A stretch of DNA of 64,000 nt from Platynereis dumerilii (lineage: Eukaryota; Annelida; Polychaeta; Phyllodocida; Nereididae): positions 124,001 through 188,000 of the forward strand of contig JAPTHN010000143.1 in the NCBI GenBank assembly GCA_026936325.1, read 5' to 3'. Each line of letters opens with the position of its first letter. The first letter of the stretch is position 1. Below are positions 32,796 through 44,738 of this stretch, one piece after another. The position numbers and the translations under genes are program-made. The notes under the pieces are model-generated. The model was not told the origin of the DNA, did not search any database, and saw nothing but the letters and a program-made list of their open reading frames with translations.

Positions 32796-33000
32796 GTTTA
32801 AGTGTATTTGTATGCTCCCAAAAGCAATTATGTGTAAAAATGTGATATCTGGCCAGACCTAGCCTTGCAGTGTATGGTATGTGATGTCTTTAAAATGTGT
32901 TATACATAAAAATGTGTTTGATATAAAACTTATTGAAATAAAATTACGTCATCCTTGGTATATATAGCAGTGCAGTGGCACGAAATGAACATTATGCCCA
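32796..33000 (-). promoter_or_regulatory. upstream region of the MMP gene
   Basis: About 200 bp upstream of the start codon resemble the regions upstream of exon 1 copies A and B (ACATAAAAATGTGTTTG, then ATTGAAATAAAATTACGTCAT in this strand reading). The conserved TATTTAAA of A and B is not seen here. Promoter role is inferred from position and conservation. Confidence 0.4.
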
Positions 33001-34217
33001 AGTTCCAGAAAAATCACAGATCAACATAGTACACTTCAGTGGTTAAAATAATTAACTTGAGTATAAAATAATTATTCATTTGTGCTTCTCTCCAAAAAGT
33101 GCCTAGTCACACAAAATTGTTTGCATGCCAAGCATGGCAATAAGTGACTCCTTTAATGTGTATACCAGTGGCAATATTTATACAAATTATCCCAAGCAAC
33201 TTTAAAGCAATACTCTGTCACATAACGTGGTATCCATATGATATCCATAAATCATATCATACTCATAGTCCAGTTAAAAGTATGGTTGGTTAAGGAAATA
33301 TTCCATATCTGCATGTATCCAGTAATTTTATGTTATGTTGACTATTTCTCACAGTACTTCAGTTAAGAGTGAAACACTCCACTGCTTCAGTGCTTACGTA
33401 TACCCATAATATTATGACAGCAAAAAGTCTGCATAATGTGTGTAATTACCCTGGCATTAAACCACGCCTAAATGCCCATTTATTATATTTATGCACTGGA
33501 GAAAATTATCTGTAAAATTGAGAATTTGGTTATCAAAAAAGGGGAAAATCTGTCATACATTTATAGTGTGAATATCATATTGAGTTTGCCAGATGCTTGT
33601 TTCATGCCTTCCTTCCAATTGAACAGAGGTCCAGAAAATAATACTATTTAGCCTTATTGTATAGTGCAATAAATACCTGGAATCAATTGTTATTGGATAA
33701 ACCCAACAGTTTATAATGACATGTATTAGTCAGCTTAAATAATAATGATACAAGCTTCCTGGATTCACTATAGGAGCTTAATGCATGAATTGTCAAATTG
33801 GTCAACCAGTTCAGGAAACTGATGTAAGGTACTAACTAAGTTCACCTCATACTGTCTGAGGTCATACTATTTGGTACAGATCATTATTTCCCCTCTGCGA
33901 AATTATTCAAAGTACAACTTCTCTAACCAAAAGAAACAAAAAGCAGCAATTACAACAAAATTATGCAGTGCTAGAATTCATGGGAACAACTTACATTACC
34001 GTCAGGGGGTTTCCTTTGAGTAAACAACATACTTTTTGCCCTCAGTCAATGCACCTTCGTAAAAGGCAAACCATATTCCCATAAACCCTTAGAGTAATAA
34101 ATGCAGGTGTCTAAAAATTAAATACATTGCGAAATTATATTTGTCGGGTCAGAAAATTCTAAAAGGTGTACGGTAGCCTACATCATATTGTCCTGCAACC
34201 GCTGCTCTTTTTACATT
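33001..34217. other. no gene recognised
   Basis: AT-rich sequence without recognisable coding exons, RNA genes or paired terminal repeats. Confidence 0.4.
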
Positions 34218-34610
34218 CCTGCTCATAAATATGGAATAATTTTTTCGAAAAAAAGTGTCAAATAATTAAGTGTAAATATCAGAGTGTGAATGAAAGTAAG
34301 GTACATTGTCAAGACATCTTCTCTAATCACTCTTTGAAAGCCTTAACTACATTTTTTGCAAGAATTTTTATTTTTTGGTTTAATGCCCCTCATCTTAAAA
34401 AACCCCTGAATTTCCATATTTCATGTTGCTGTAACTTTTCCTGGGGTTAACACTGCAGCATGTGTTTTAAACTACAGCATGTTCTTCTCTTTAGCAATCA
34501 TTGGAAGTAATTACCATTGAATCAGACCATCATGTGCTCCAGCAGAAGTTGCTGAAGTTGTCAATTTCCATGAAGAATGTTGAAGTATTCCATATTTATG
34601 AGCAACGGTG
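34218..34610. mobile_element. TIR element, GCTCATAAATATGGAATA ends (copy 1)
   Basis: The ends CTGCTCATAAATATGGAATA and TATTCCATATTTATGAGCAA are inverted repeats. The interior matches the reverse complement of the element at 53405-53778. It is non-coding. Confidence 0.75.
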
Positions 34611-34629
34611 TATATGGTGATTAGTCAAG

Positions 34630-34890
34630 AGCTCTTCGGCACCGGCATAATGGAGACACACATTAGTACGTGGCATCTTCATTTGTCGTTTCAAAGGGCA
34701 CTACAGCCAATCAATTTGTTATGTGAAAGAATAGAATGTTGTACACTGTACCAAGAAAATTGTATCTTGCAAGTAATCATGAATTGTGTTGTTGATTTTT
34801 CTTGATCAAAGCATCAGTTTCAATGGCACTGTAGTGTTAGCGGACTTATGTCGTGTGCTGATGGCTGACAAACATAATGAATCAAACTTC
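34630..34890 (+). repeat. dispersed repeat, CGGCATAATGGAG type (copy 2)
   Basis: Shares GGCATAATGGAGACACACAT and TTTGTCGTTTCAAAGGG with the copies at 26.5 and 37.4 kb. It has no insertion at the site occupied in the 37-kb copy. Confidence 0.65.
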
Positions 34891-35734
34891 TGTACTAAAA
34901 TCTGTTACAACAAATCATGTTGATTACGATATATACTATAATCAAATGATCTCTATGGTTCCAACACAAGAATGTCTGATCATAACACTTCATCAGCTAT
35001 CATAAATCACAAATTGAACATTTCAAAAAGACAATTTATAGTCTTATCTTTCCATATTACAAACTGACCAGCTGCAATTAAAACATTAACCATTTCATGC
35101 TTCCCTGAACTGCACCATGCTAGTGACTCATCTCAGGAAAGAGGCCAAATAATGTCCACAAAAACTAATAAGAGTATTGAAAATGTTCCAATGACAACTT
35201 ACATCTTGATGTTTGTATTCATGTTTTTGTGCAATGGTGTATATCAAAAATAGTCAAAATTAGTTTGTTCCGGTAGAAGGGTAAACTAACTGCACTAAAC
35301 CAGAGCTCTGACCATGGCATTAATTTTAGTGCCTAGCTACTGCTGTGTCCTAAAATAGCATCATAAATATGCAAACATCAATGATCAACTATAGGTTACA
35401 TTTGATAAACACTGCACCCAAGTATACATTACAGCTCTCGCAATTGCTCTGAAGAAATACATTTTTTTCATAGTGTGGACCTATAATGTCAAAGCTGGAG
35501 ACTCCATTGGAACCTATACAAATTTGGTGCAAGCTATGGTGTCATAGGTCAAACTGCCCAATAGCATTTCATGTAGACAACTTCATCATGAATAGCCTTG
35601 CAATTATGTCATGGCCAGATGAGCCAATGATACCACTGCAAAATCTCAGGTGTTAAGTGGGAGGGGGGATTGTTTATTATTTGGTGATACCAAAAGTGCT
35701 GAAATTCAACCAAGCATGGTTAAGAGGATAACTG
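34891..35734. other. no gene recognised
   Basis: No domain or terminal repeat was identified. Some blocks (CATCAGCTATCAT, TAAACTAACTGCACT) recur near 38050 and 39110, so it is probably old repeat. Confidence 0.4.
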
Positions 35735-35992
35735 GAAATTAGTAAAGGTTATTCACCACGGGAGAGGGAATATGTGATTTATCACCCGAGGCCTTTAGGC
35801 CGAGGTGTGATAAACACATATTCCTGATCCCATGGTGAATAACTGGCTTATACCATGAGACAAACACTCAAACACTCAAACATGAGAGGATAACTGGACA
35901 ACAAGGAATATGGGAATTATTCCCCTGAAATACTGTAATGTGATTGGCTGACAGGGGTGTTGAATGGTATAAATCACAGTTGTTCACCAATA
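35735..35992 (-). mobile_element. MITE with TTATACCATTCA / GGTGAATAACC ends (copy 1)
   Basis: In reverse it reads TTATACCATTCAACACC through GGTGAATAACCTTTACTAA, matching the nested copy at 36913-37157 and a diverged copy at 51940-52175. It contains GGTTATTCACC and its inverse as internal inverted repeats. Confidence 0.7.
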
Positions 35993-36789
35993 TGCCACTG
36001 ATCTAAATTGGATTAGATATGGAGCTGTCAAGTCAAGCATTTTGTTTACCGTTTGCAGTGTTGTTGGCGGCTCATTTCAGTGTAAAACTACCAACAATTA
36101 CTTTAATCCTATATTGTTTTATTGGTTACCATAGTTCACAGGAGTTAATATGGAGACATAAGGATCAATTGACAGCTTTTGAGCTGAGTCCCCCCTCCCC
36201 AGGAGTAGTCCGACTGTGCGCCTTAGTTGTTGTGATATCATTGGCCGCTCTGGCAATGATGTAACAGTAAGGCTATGATGAAACTGTCCACAACGGATGC
36301 TATTGGCCAGTTTGACCTATGGCATCATTGACTGCACCAATTTTGCATATCCTCTAGTGCTTGGCAATGGAGTATCCACCTATGACATCATAGGTCCACT
36401 CTGGCACTGAGAAAAAAACAACTGATTTCTTCAGATCAATTGCTAGAGCTGTAAGAAAAAACAGGAGGTCAAGAAGCCGCTGCTGAAGTCTTTTTAAAAA
36501 TTGACATCTTTAGGCAATGACAAAGCAGCAATTTATATCAACCATGGGAACAGCACCGTCATGGGGTTTCCTCTGAGTAAACAACATACTTTTTGCCTTG
36601 AGTCAAGACACCTTCATAAAAGGCAAACCATAATTCTCATAAACCCATGCAGTTTTACTTACAGGTGTCTAGAAATTAAATATATATTTGCTAAATTATA
36701 CATAAATAATTATGATTGTTGCGATTGGCAAATCAGCATGATAGTAGCCTACCCCATGCAGAGTAAACTATTGGCCCGCTGCTGTCTTA
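35993..36789. other. no gene recognised
   Basis: The 81-codon frame at 36019-36264 has hydrophobic stretches but no known domain, signal context or splice support. I do not call it a gene. Confidence 0.4.
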
Positions 36790-37380
36790 CAGCCTTCCAC
36801 TTTGATAAAGCAAAAGAGTGGACCATTGCACTGTGAAAATGGCATGTCATCGTGCTGATGATTTGTCATGATCATATCCAATACTTTCAATGTTAATTTG
36901 ATTAAGGAGACTTATACCATTCAACACCTCTTTCAGCCAATCACATTACAGTATTTCAGGGGAATAATTCCCATATTCTTTGTTGTCCAGTTATCCTCTC
37001 GTGTTTGATGTTTGAGTGTTTGTCTCATGGTATAAGCCGGTTATTCACCATGGGATCAGGAATATGTGTTTAACTGTTTATCACACCCCGGCCTAAAGGC
37101 CTCGGGTGATAAATCACATATTCCTGATCCCATGGTGAATAACCTTTACTAATCCCGCTTGTTGGTGACAGCCAAACGAAAGGATTATGTATCTGATTTT
37201 CACTCTGAAATCAGTTTTGACAAGTCAAATGGCCTTCTCTTGATCATGACTAATCAAACAGCCTCTATGTTTTCCATGTTGAAGTAGAGAAGATGACACT
37301 TCATCAGCTATCATTAGTCAAGAAATGCATTTTTCACAGTGAACTGATCCTCATTGTGTCTATATCAAAGTGGAAGGCTG
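36790..37380. mobile_element. foldback TIR element, CAGCCTTCCACTTTGATA ends, with nested MITE
   Basis: The ends CAGCCTTCCACTTTGATA and TATCAAAGTGGAAGGCTG are inverted and flanked by TA. The interior matches the elements at 8681-9998 and 37478-37813. A MITE occupies 36913-37157; the 37.5-kb relative shows the uninterrupted GGAGACTTATCCCACTTG. Confidence 0.8.
36913..37157 (+). mobile_element. MITE with TTATACCATTCA / GGTGAATAACC ends (copy 2, nested)
   Basis: Inserted within the element 36790-37380. It is in opposite orientation to the copy at 35735-35992, about 1 kb away, so the two copies form a large inverted repeat. Confidence 0.8.
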
Positions 37381-37399
37381 TAAGAAGCTGACTTTTTAA

Positions 37400-37980
37400 A
37401 AAGTTGCCAGGTTCAGGTTCAGCATCAGCATTATGGAGACGCCCATTATATCAGTGGCATCAGCATTTGTGGTTTTACAGCGAAACACTTTGATATAGAA
37501 TTACAGTGGACTGTGGCACTGTGAAAATGGCACTTCATGTGTCATCATGCTGATGATTTGTCATGATTGAACCCAATACTTTCAATGTTAATTTGATTGA
37601 AGGAGACTTATCCCACTTGTTGGTGACAGCCAAACGAAAGAATTTGTTATGAGAAGTCAAATGGCTTTCTCTTGATCATGACTATTCAAACAGCCTCTAT
37701 GTTTCCCATGTTGAAAGTAGAGAAGATGACACTTCATCGGCTATCAGGAGTCACGAAGTGCCATTTTCACAGTGCCACAGTCCACTCCAATTCTATATCA
37801 AAGTGTTTCGCTGTAAAGGTGTACTACAGCTGGTCAATTTGCTTTGTTGAAAGAATGGACTGTTACACTATGAAATTTGTACTTTTTGAGTTGTTATACT
37901 GACGATCTGTCATGATCAAAGCACTAGTTTCAACGGCACTTTAGTTTTAGCAGACTTATGTCTGATTCCTGCAGTAAAAT
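37400..37980 (+). repeat. dispersed repeat, CGGCATAATGGAG type (copy 3), interrupted
   Basis: Same family as 26490-26720 and 34630-34890. It is split by the TIR element at 37478-37813. The flanks GTGGTTT and AAGGTGTACTACAG rejoin to match the uninterrupted copies. Confidence 0.7.
37478..37813. mobile_element. foldback TIR element, CAGCGAAACACTTTGATA ends, TA duplication
   Basis: Long inverted repeats of roughly 80 bp start CAGCGAAACACTTTGATATA and end TATATCAAAGTGTTTCGCTG, with TA on each side. The empty site is preserved in related sequence at 26.5 kb (GTTTTAAAGG), so the TA duplication is directly demonstrated. The 336 bp are non-coding. Confidence 0.88.
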
Positions 37981-38732
37981 CGACTTTGACAGATCATGTT
38001 GATTATGACTAATCAAATGACCCCTGTGGTTCCAACACAAAACGTCTGATCATGACGCTTCATCAGCTATCATGAATCACAAATTGTATATTTCATTGAG
38101 AAATAGTCTTATCTTTCCAAATAACAAATTGACTGGCTGTTATGAAAACATAAGCATTTCATGCTTCACTGAACTGTGCCATGGCAGTCAGCTGAAGACA
38201 TAGGCCAAATTATAGAACTAATAAAAATTAATTTAAAAGGTATAGAAAATGTTGATCTAATCCTTGGTGCACATTTTGCCTGAACCACTAATACAAACAT
38301 GGACGGCTGAAAAAAAAAGGTAGACACCAGTCTATAATGAAACTCTTTTTATTCATTATATATTTCTATAGCTCTTTAACACACAGCTGGCGTCACACAA
38401 ATTTTTGTGTTACTTACTCCGACGTTGACTTTGTCTATTGGAGAAGATTTGACAGTGGCGGATACAGGTGTCCCAGGGGGCTGAGGACTGTCCCCTCCCC
38501 TAGAACGGTGATATGGAAATGGTATTTTGAAGAAAATATGGAGCAATGCGGGCCAGCAAATGCCAAAACGATGTCCTCGCAGACCACAAATGACAGAATG
38601 AAAATGAGAAGGCACTGAAGTACCACAGCAGGAGGGATGCATTGAGTTTGTTATATTACAAAGAGCCCTATCTAAAGGGGGACCACTGCAGTCTATATTA
38701 CTAATTTTGTTGATTTCATCCCAAAAGAAAAG
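37981..38732. other. no gene recognised
   Basis: Includes CAGTGGCGGATACAGG near 38454, which resembles the tip of a DNA element, but no partner end was fixed. The short overlapping frames are not supported as exons. Confidence 0.4.
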
Positions 38733-38945
38733 CAGTGGCGTCCCTACGGGGGGGGGAGGGGCACTGGGGGGGGAAGCACGTGCCCTCCATATTGGACCTG
38801 TGCCCCCCCCCAGGAGCCCCCCCATATGAACTTTCCAACTCTGGCTAAAATATACAATTAGTATAGTGGGCGCTCCCCCAGAGAATATGGTGCCCCCCCA
38901 GGACTGGTGCCCCCCCCCCGCTCGAGACCCCCAGTTACGCCACTG
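38733..38945. mobile_element. small TIR element, CAGTGGCGT ends
   Basis: The ends CAGTGGCGT and ACGCCACTG enclose G- and C-runs. A partial relative lies at 7437-7545. No clear target duplication. Confidence 0.55.
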
Positions 38946-40902
38946 AAGGTTTGAAGTTCACATGGTCATAATTTAGCATTTTGTCTTGCAACTCCCAGTT
39001 TCACGAGTTTAGAGTGCACCTTGTCTGATCCTTTTGTTAAATTTTTGTGCAACGGTGTATAAAATTATTATCTCAAAAAAGTGACAAAATGATTTGGTTC
39101 CGCTTGAAGGGTAAACTAACTGCACTGAATCACAGAGCTCTGACCTTGACATTAGGAGCTTGTGTCCTTACTTCGTGTCGAAAACATGCAAACATTAATG
39201 ACGTAGACTTTACAAAAACATTTGATAAACACCGCTCCAACGATCACATTGAGAAATAAAATGGAGATCAAGAAGCTGCTGCTGAAGTTTTTCAATTGAA
39301 AATCCAAAAATGTTTTTCTTTTACAATTTTCATTTCCTCAGATGGTCAGAATTTGACAACCAAGATCAATTATAATTTTCAATCAATACGTATGCCTTGA
39401 TATCCCACAATTTCTTCTCTCGTAGTCTGCCAATACAAAATGAGGCTCCGCCAACACACTTGCTTCTTTCTTCTTACATTTTTTTTTTCAATTTCATTCC
39501 AACAATTTCTCATAGATGGCACACTGGACTAGAGAGCAGCAGAAGAATTTCACCAGTTCTTATAGTCCTTGTCATATTTACGTGGAATCTCAAGTTCATT
39601 TCTTTGCTGTTGAAGTGTGATGTCAGAGATGACTATTCTCTGGCATTGCAATTTATGTAAATTAACTACAAGCTGTTTTGTCCTTTTAAACTGGGTCAGG
39701 TTCCCCGGCTTCTAGCCAATGTGACACAAGAACTGAGCATCACAGTTTCAACACAGTGTCAGAGAGTTAAAATTGGGTCTGGAAAACCACATGCAAGTTC
39801 GACATCAACACTGTGTACCGTTTGCTCTATGCGAAGCGACCAAGTTAAGGCTTGGGTTTGGCTTCAGTCAATGCTTTAGACAGTCTGAAAGATTTTTTTT
39901 GTGCTTTAACACTGTGTACTTACCAAGTGACCTAATTAAAGATTTTTTTGTTCACATTTTGCTGGTTCTCATATGTAGAGCAAACAACAAACTTTGCATT
40001 ATAGCCAGTATGCTGTCTTATAGTACAGGTAATACACATAACAATTTTGGAATCGATCAGTTAAGTCTTCTGGGAGAATAGGCAGTTTTAGTAAATTTTG
40101 GTGCACATTTCACTAGAATCCCCAAATCTTTTGATTATTGAATATTTAATGCTTGTATTTTCACTTCAAGATGTCTAATACATATATACATCATACTGGC
40201 TATGTTATGTTGTAATTGAATTGGTTTCAATTACAACTGCTGGCTCCGACTCCAAAGTCTTGTATATAACCGAAACATTGTCTGAAATGCTGCACTTGTT
40301 GCTCTGGATGGTTTTGGTGTGGTATCATTAGTGTAGTATCAATCAATTTTTTCCAATATTCTGCCATGATACCCGAATAATTACCATTCCAAAATAAAAA
40401 GATTTTAGCTCCTACTGCATGGTTGCAAGTCCTCGTGTCTTTCTTTCCCCTCTGCAGCCTGCTTGGCACAATGAAATGCCCAGTGGTCGAAATAGGCCAT
40501 GTTATTTGAGGGGGTCTCTCAGTTGAAAGGCTCGAAGGGTTGAAGCCCTTGTTGTAGGCCGATCTGCGGGCCACAGCCGGCCGCCAGAGGCACGCCAAAG
40601 CCGAAGACTTTCAGATGTTCTAAAAATGAATTCTGGACATTTTAAGGCCATGTTTTATCTCAGAAAACTAGTTTTGAAAACGCTTTTGCTGATGTATATA
40701 GATCACAAGAGGTTGTTGCATGCTGATAAGTCTTTATGCTTATTCCTCTGGACATATTCAGTATTTGGGGGTTTTTTTTTCAGGACCCCCTCTGGGTCCT
40801 TCTGATTACAGTATTTGATTGGGTCACAAGAGCATTTGGGGGGGGGACAAAACCACCTTGACCCCGTTATTTAGACCACTAGAAATGCCGCATCTGGGGT
40901 AA
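38946..40902. other. no gene recognised
   Basis: A 123-codon minus-strand frame (40227-40598) begins MACLWRPAVARRSAYNKGFN and is locally more GC-rich than its surroundings, but I recognise no domain and see no splice partner. It may be a repeat-derived fragment. Nothing else was found. Confidence 0.35.
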
Positions 40903-41201
40903 GGGGCCGACCAGATGATAGTTTGGGGGGGGGGCCTATATATGGACTTTACCCCCGGGACAAACTTTTTTTTCGTTCGCGACGCTTCGACAAACAATCT
41001 TTTTCGCATGCACACTCGTGACAAACTTTTTTTATCGGAATTTTAACATTACGGTACCCTAGCTACAAGTTGAAACAAACTTCTTTTTTTATTTCCAAGT
41101 GCTCAACAAACTTTATTTTTTCAGTGTCAAGTGGGAAACAATCTTCTTTTTTATCACCAAATATCCATAGCCCCCCTCCAAAGATCATCTGGTCAGCCCC
41201 T
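40903..41201 (-). mobile_element. MITE with GGGGCCGACCAGATGAT ends, TAA-flanked (copy 2)
   Basis: The ends GGGGCCGACCAGATGATAG and ATCATCTGGTCAGCCCC are flanked by TAA (40900-40902, 41202-41204). It is inverted relative to copy 1 at 24078-24356. The interior has repeated GACAAACTTTTTTT-type blocks. It fits PIF/Harbinger-type MITEs. Confidence 0.85.
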
Positions 41202-41204
41202 AAT

Positions 41205-41722
41205 GGTGTTGTGAAGTTGTCGGCTGAAGGTTTGCTGCTAACCAACCAACTTCAACTCCTGCCATTTACAACAGGTGGCAGAGTGGCATAGCTTAAGAAG
41301 AGTATTAAATTTTACAGTAACATGGTAAGATTACATAGGCAGGGTTGGTGACCGTTTGAGTGACATACAGTGTTTACTTACGGAGTTGATTTCAGGTGGA
41401 TGGTAAAGCCATGCAGGGCATCAGGAGGGATCCAGAAAATTTCAGTGGGGAGGGTCTTTTACAGTATGAGGTTATTGGCCTATCACGTTGCAGAAATTAC
41501 TGTGGGATGAGATTGTTTGGGCACCCGAGGAGTGGGGTCAAATTTTTTCAAAATTTAGACAAATCATTTGCAGAATGTTTCAAATATGAATTTTGTGAGT
41601 GAAGGATACCGATACAATCAATTTTAGCAAGAAAGAACAATGGAAACATGAAAACATATGAAAAAAATACGGGATTTTTGTCTGATTTTACATGTGCAAA
41701 AGTTTGGCCACCCCTAACGGTA
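41205..41722. other. no gene recognised
   Basis: The stretch near 41429-41440 (GGATCCAGAAAATTTC) resembles one near 59710 (GGATCCAGAAAATTCC), so part of this is a shared repeat. No coding signal. Confidence 0.4.
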
Positions 41723-43229
41723 GGGGAGAGTGGGGACCGATAGGCCGCTTGACAAATTATTGACCATGGAGGCAAATCTGCTTCAGATACAGCATTAATA
41801 CTGTGCACCCTGTTAGCTGGTGTAATTCGCTACAAAATGATACAAGATTCACACAGATCAACCTAGGGAGAAAGACGAGAAAACGCATTTACTGTCAAGA
41901 AAGATGGTGGCCCATCGGTCCCCAACCATGGGGACCGATGGGCCATGCCATGGGGTCCGATGGACCATGTCAATAACTTGCCAAATGGTGGAGGAAAAAT
42001 TCGAAATTTGGTTCCAAGATGTTTTGTTGATCTGTCTGAGTGTACATGATATTTTTTAGATTGAAAACATATAGATATGCCTAGATTTTACACTTTGAAA
42101 AAATAATAAATTTTCACCGACGTCATCAGTTACTTTTTGGTAGTTATATTAAATCTGTTGAGACGATATTTTAGCAGTACATGAACAGATGTATAAGAAA
42201 CTGTATTAGAGAATTCCAGAATGATTGGTTCATCGATTATTAAGAAGAAAGCAATTATTTGATATTTGGTCGATACAGAAGTTTGGCTATCACCCTGACC
42301 ATCAAAATCTTGCCTAACACTTCAAATTTGTTGATGAACATTAAAAACTGAGTATAACTTAATTTTTTCTCCATCAATTAATCACGTTTGTCGACCATTT
42401 CGATTTTTAGGGAAAAAGTAAAATTTTTGATCAATCACTGTACTAGTATGCCACCTGTAGGAGAAATTTGGAATCAAAGCAATAAAATTCATCAGTTGCC
42501 CTTCATTAGGTTATATTTAGGCAAAAATTTAATTTACACTCAAGATTATTTCAATGTCTAGCAGGGTTATTATGTTTATTATTTCCCAAATACTAACTAA
42601 ATTGAAAATTTGCGATTTTTATGAATATCAATTTTTTAATTTCCATCATATTGTGTTTCAGGCCATTACTGAGGCAAATCCATCACTGTAATTTGAGAGC
42701 ATTCCTTCAAGTCCAAACTTTACATTTAAAGATGCAAACTTAAGTTCTATTTTGCTTTTTCCCTTGTCGACTTTAATATCCAGCCCCATGCAAGTACGCC
42801 ACCTATGGAGAATCTCTAGACATAGTGGCCCATCGGTCCCCATGTTGGGTGGCCCATCGGTCCCCAAAAGCTTTCATAATATTTAAACCCCTCTATGTTG
42901 GAGAAAAATGGTTCTTGTTCCAAAAATTAAATGTGTAAATTGCCACCAATATATAGGTAAAATCATCATAGTAAATAAATTTCCTCGAGTCTGCACACAT
43001 TTGAGATATTAAACTATTCGGGATCAGTAAAAAATAATTTTAGATGTTGAAAATTTTATTTTGCTCACTAAATGCTTGTGCTATAACTTATCGATCAGTC
43101 ATCAATATGGGATTTATAGATGTGATAGGCAATACTAAAAATGCAAATTAGATCGAACCAAACGTTTTTGATGTGGAGTTAAGAGGGTGGCCCATCGGTC
43201 CCCATGGCCCGTCGGTCCCCATGTTCCCC
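41723..43229. mobile_element. TIR DNA element, TA-flanked, GGGGACCGATGGGCC motif
   Basis: The left tip GGGGAGAGTGGGGACCGATA and the right tip CGTCGGTCCCCATGTTCCCC are imperfect inverted repeats with TA on both sides. GGGGACCGATGGGCC or its inverse recurs near 41733, 41911, 41930, 41952, 42828, 42850, 43189 and 43206. Its 1507 bp have no transposase frame. It shares tip sequence GGGGAGAGTGGGG with the element at 729-2371. Confidence 0.85.
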
Positions 43230-43231
43230 TA

Positions 43232-44548
43232 CAGGCTCTAATATCGATTTTTCGATAACTTTAAAATAAAACAATATAAAAGCTCTAAAATGTTTTGGAT
43301 GATAATTAATGTAAGTACTCTGGACATAACTTTGTGTGATTTTTTTTATCGTTCTCCTTAACATAATGCCTTCAGTCTTGGCAGATTTGAAGTAGGACAA
43401 ACAGCAACTGTCAGATTATTCAATAAAATTTCTTTCATTTTGAGACCAGAAGCTGAAAAAGTTTATTTAGCACGTTTATTTTTTATCACCTAAACACTAA
43501 TCAATGATTACTCATTGATGAAAACCCTGTTGTTTTTAGGTTCTGTTGTACAGAAATGACAACTTCAGAATTTATACAGAATTTATACAGTTGTCACCTA
43601 TAAATTTTGGCCTGCCTATTCTTGCCCCTGGAGAGTCAAACTTGTTTATTACATTCTGGTGAATTTGAGCGATTCCATTTTTGATGCATTTTCTCCTTCA
43701 ACAAACTTCATTCACTGAGGGTATTGTTATTACTTTAGAAAAAGAGTTGTCCCTCCGCCGGGTGATGGGTGGGCGGCCAGATCATTTCCGGGCCAAGGCA
43801 CTATTGCATGTACATAAATGAAAGCTGGTACTAACTAGGGATTTTTCCTGAAAGGACTGAATGTTATGTGCAGGTCAAGATTCATAATCAAAAACAAAAT
43901 GTCTGCCGTAAACCTGTAATTTTAGTGAGCCATATCAAAAGGGAAGCATCTGAGAAGAATTGTGATTAGTATGTAACAGGTACGGCAGGTCAAATCAGTC
44001 GTTCGTATGTCCTGTGCAATGAACATCCCAAACATGCTGAAAAAGATATGAAAAGCTTTAAACAATTATTCTGCAGTAAATTTAACTAAATAGAGCAATT
44101 CCGCAGGTCCAGAGGGTCAGCAGTTATGTTAGCAGATGCCCTGATTCACTGTTCCCTGCCCACAGGGCACTTTGAGACACTTGACTGGCATGGATGTAAC
44201 TCAAAGTTTCTCCAAACCTGTAAAAGTTATGAACCTGAAACTAGTGGAACATGTACCCAACTTTATCTAAACGTGGGCTTAACACATTTTACTGTTGACC
44301 GCCAACATTTTGGAACACTTAAAAGTAAAAAGAAGTGTCTCACTGTGCTCCGCTCTCCCCACATAAAAAAAAACAATAGAAGTATGCAAGCAATAAAGAA
44401 AAATAACTAGGCAAACATTTGAATAAACTGTTACTGGCAGAATAAAGAATAAAAATATTTGATAAAAATGTTTAAAAGGAGAAAATTGGCTCTGATACTA
44501 TAAAATTCGATAAATTTTGTATAAAATGGAGGAACATCATCTTGGTAT
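43232..44548. other. no gene recognised
   Basis: AT-rich; short open frames have no recognised domains. No paired terminal repeats seen. Confidence 0.4.
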
Positions 44549-44738
44549 ACACTCTAAAAAACGTCGGGACAAACTTGGTTTTTAGATTCAAAATGGTTTT
44601 TTGAAAAACCAAATTTCAATGCAAAACCAACATGGATTTTAAAAAAAATCCATGTTGGTTTTTTGCATCGAAATTTCGTTTTTCAAAAAACCATTATGAA
44701 TCTAAAAAACCAATTTTGTCTGAAATTGTTTAGAGTTT
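44549..44738. mobile_element. near-perfect foldback hairpin element
   Basis: Two arms of about 90 bp are inverted copies; for example AACCAACATGGATTTT on the left and AAAATCCATGTTGGTTTT on the right, with GGTTTTTTGAAAAACC-type blocks in both. The tips are CACTCTAAAAAA and TTTAGAGT after a TA. The axis is near 44642. The RNA or single strand would form one long hairpin. Confidence 0.85.

Noticed and set aside
36019-36264. 81-codon hydrophobic frame as a membrane-protein gene
   Set aside because: It lies among repeats, with no homologue recognised and no splice or promoter support.
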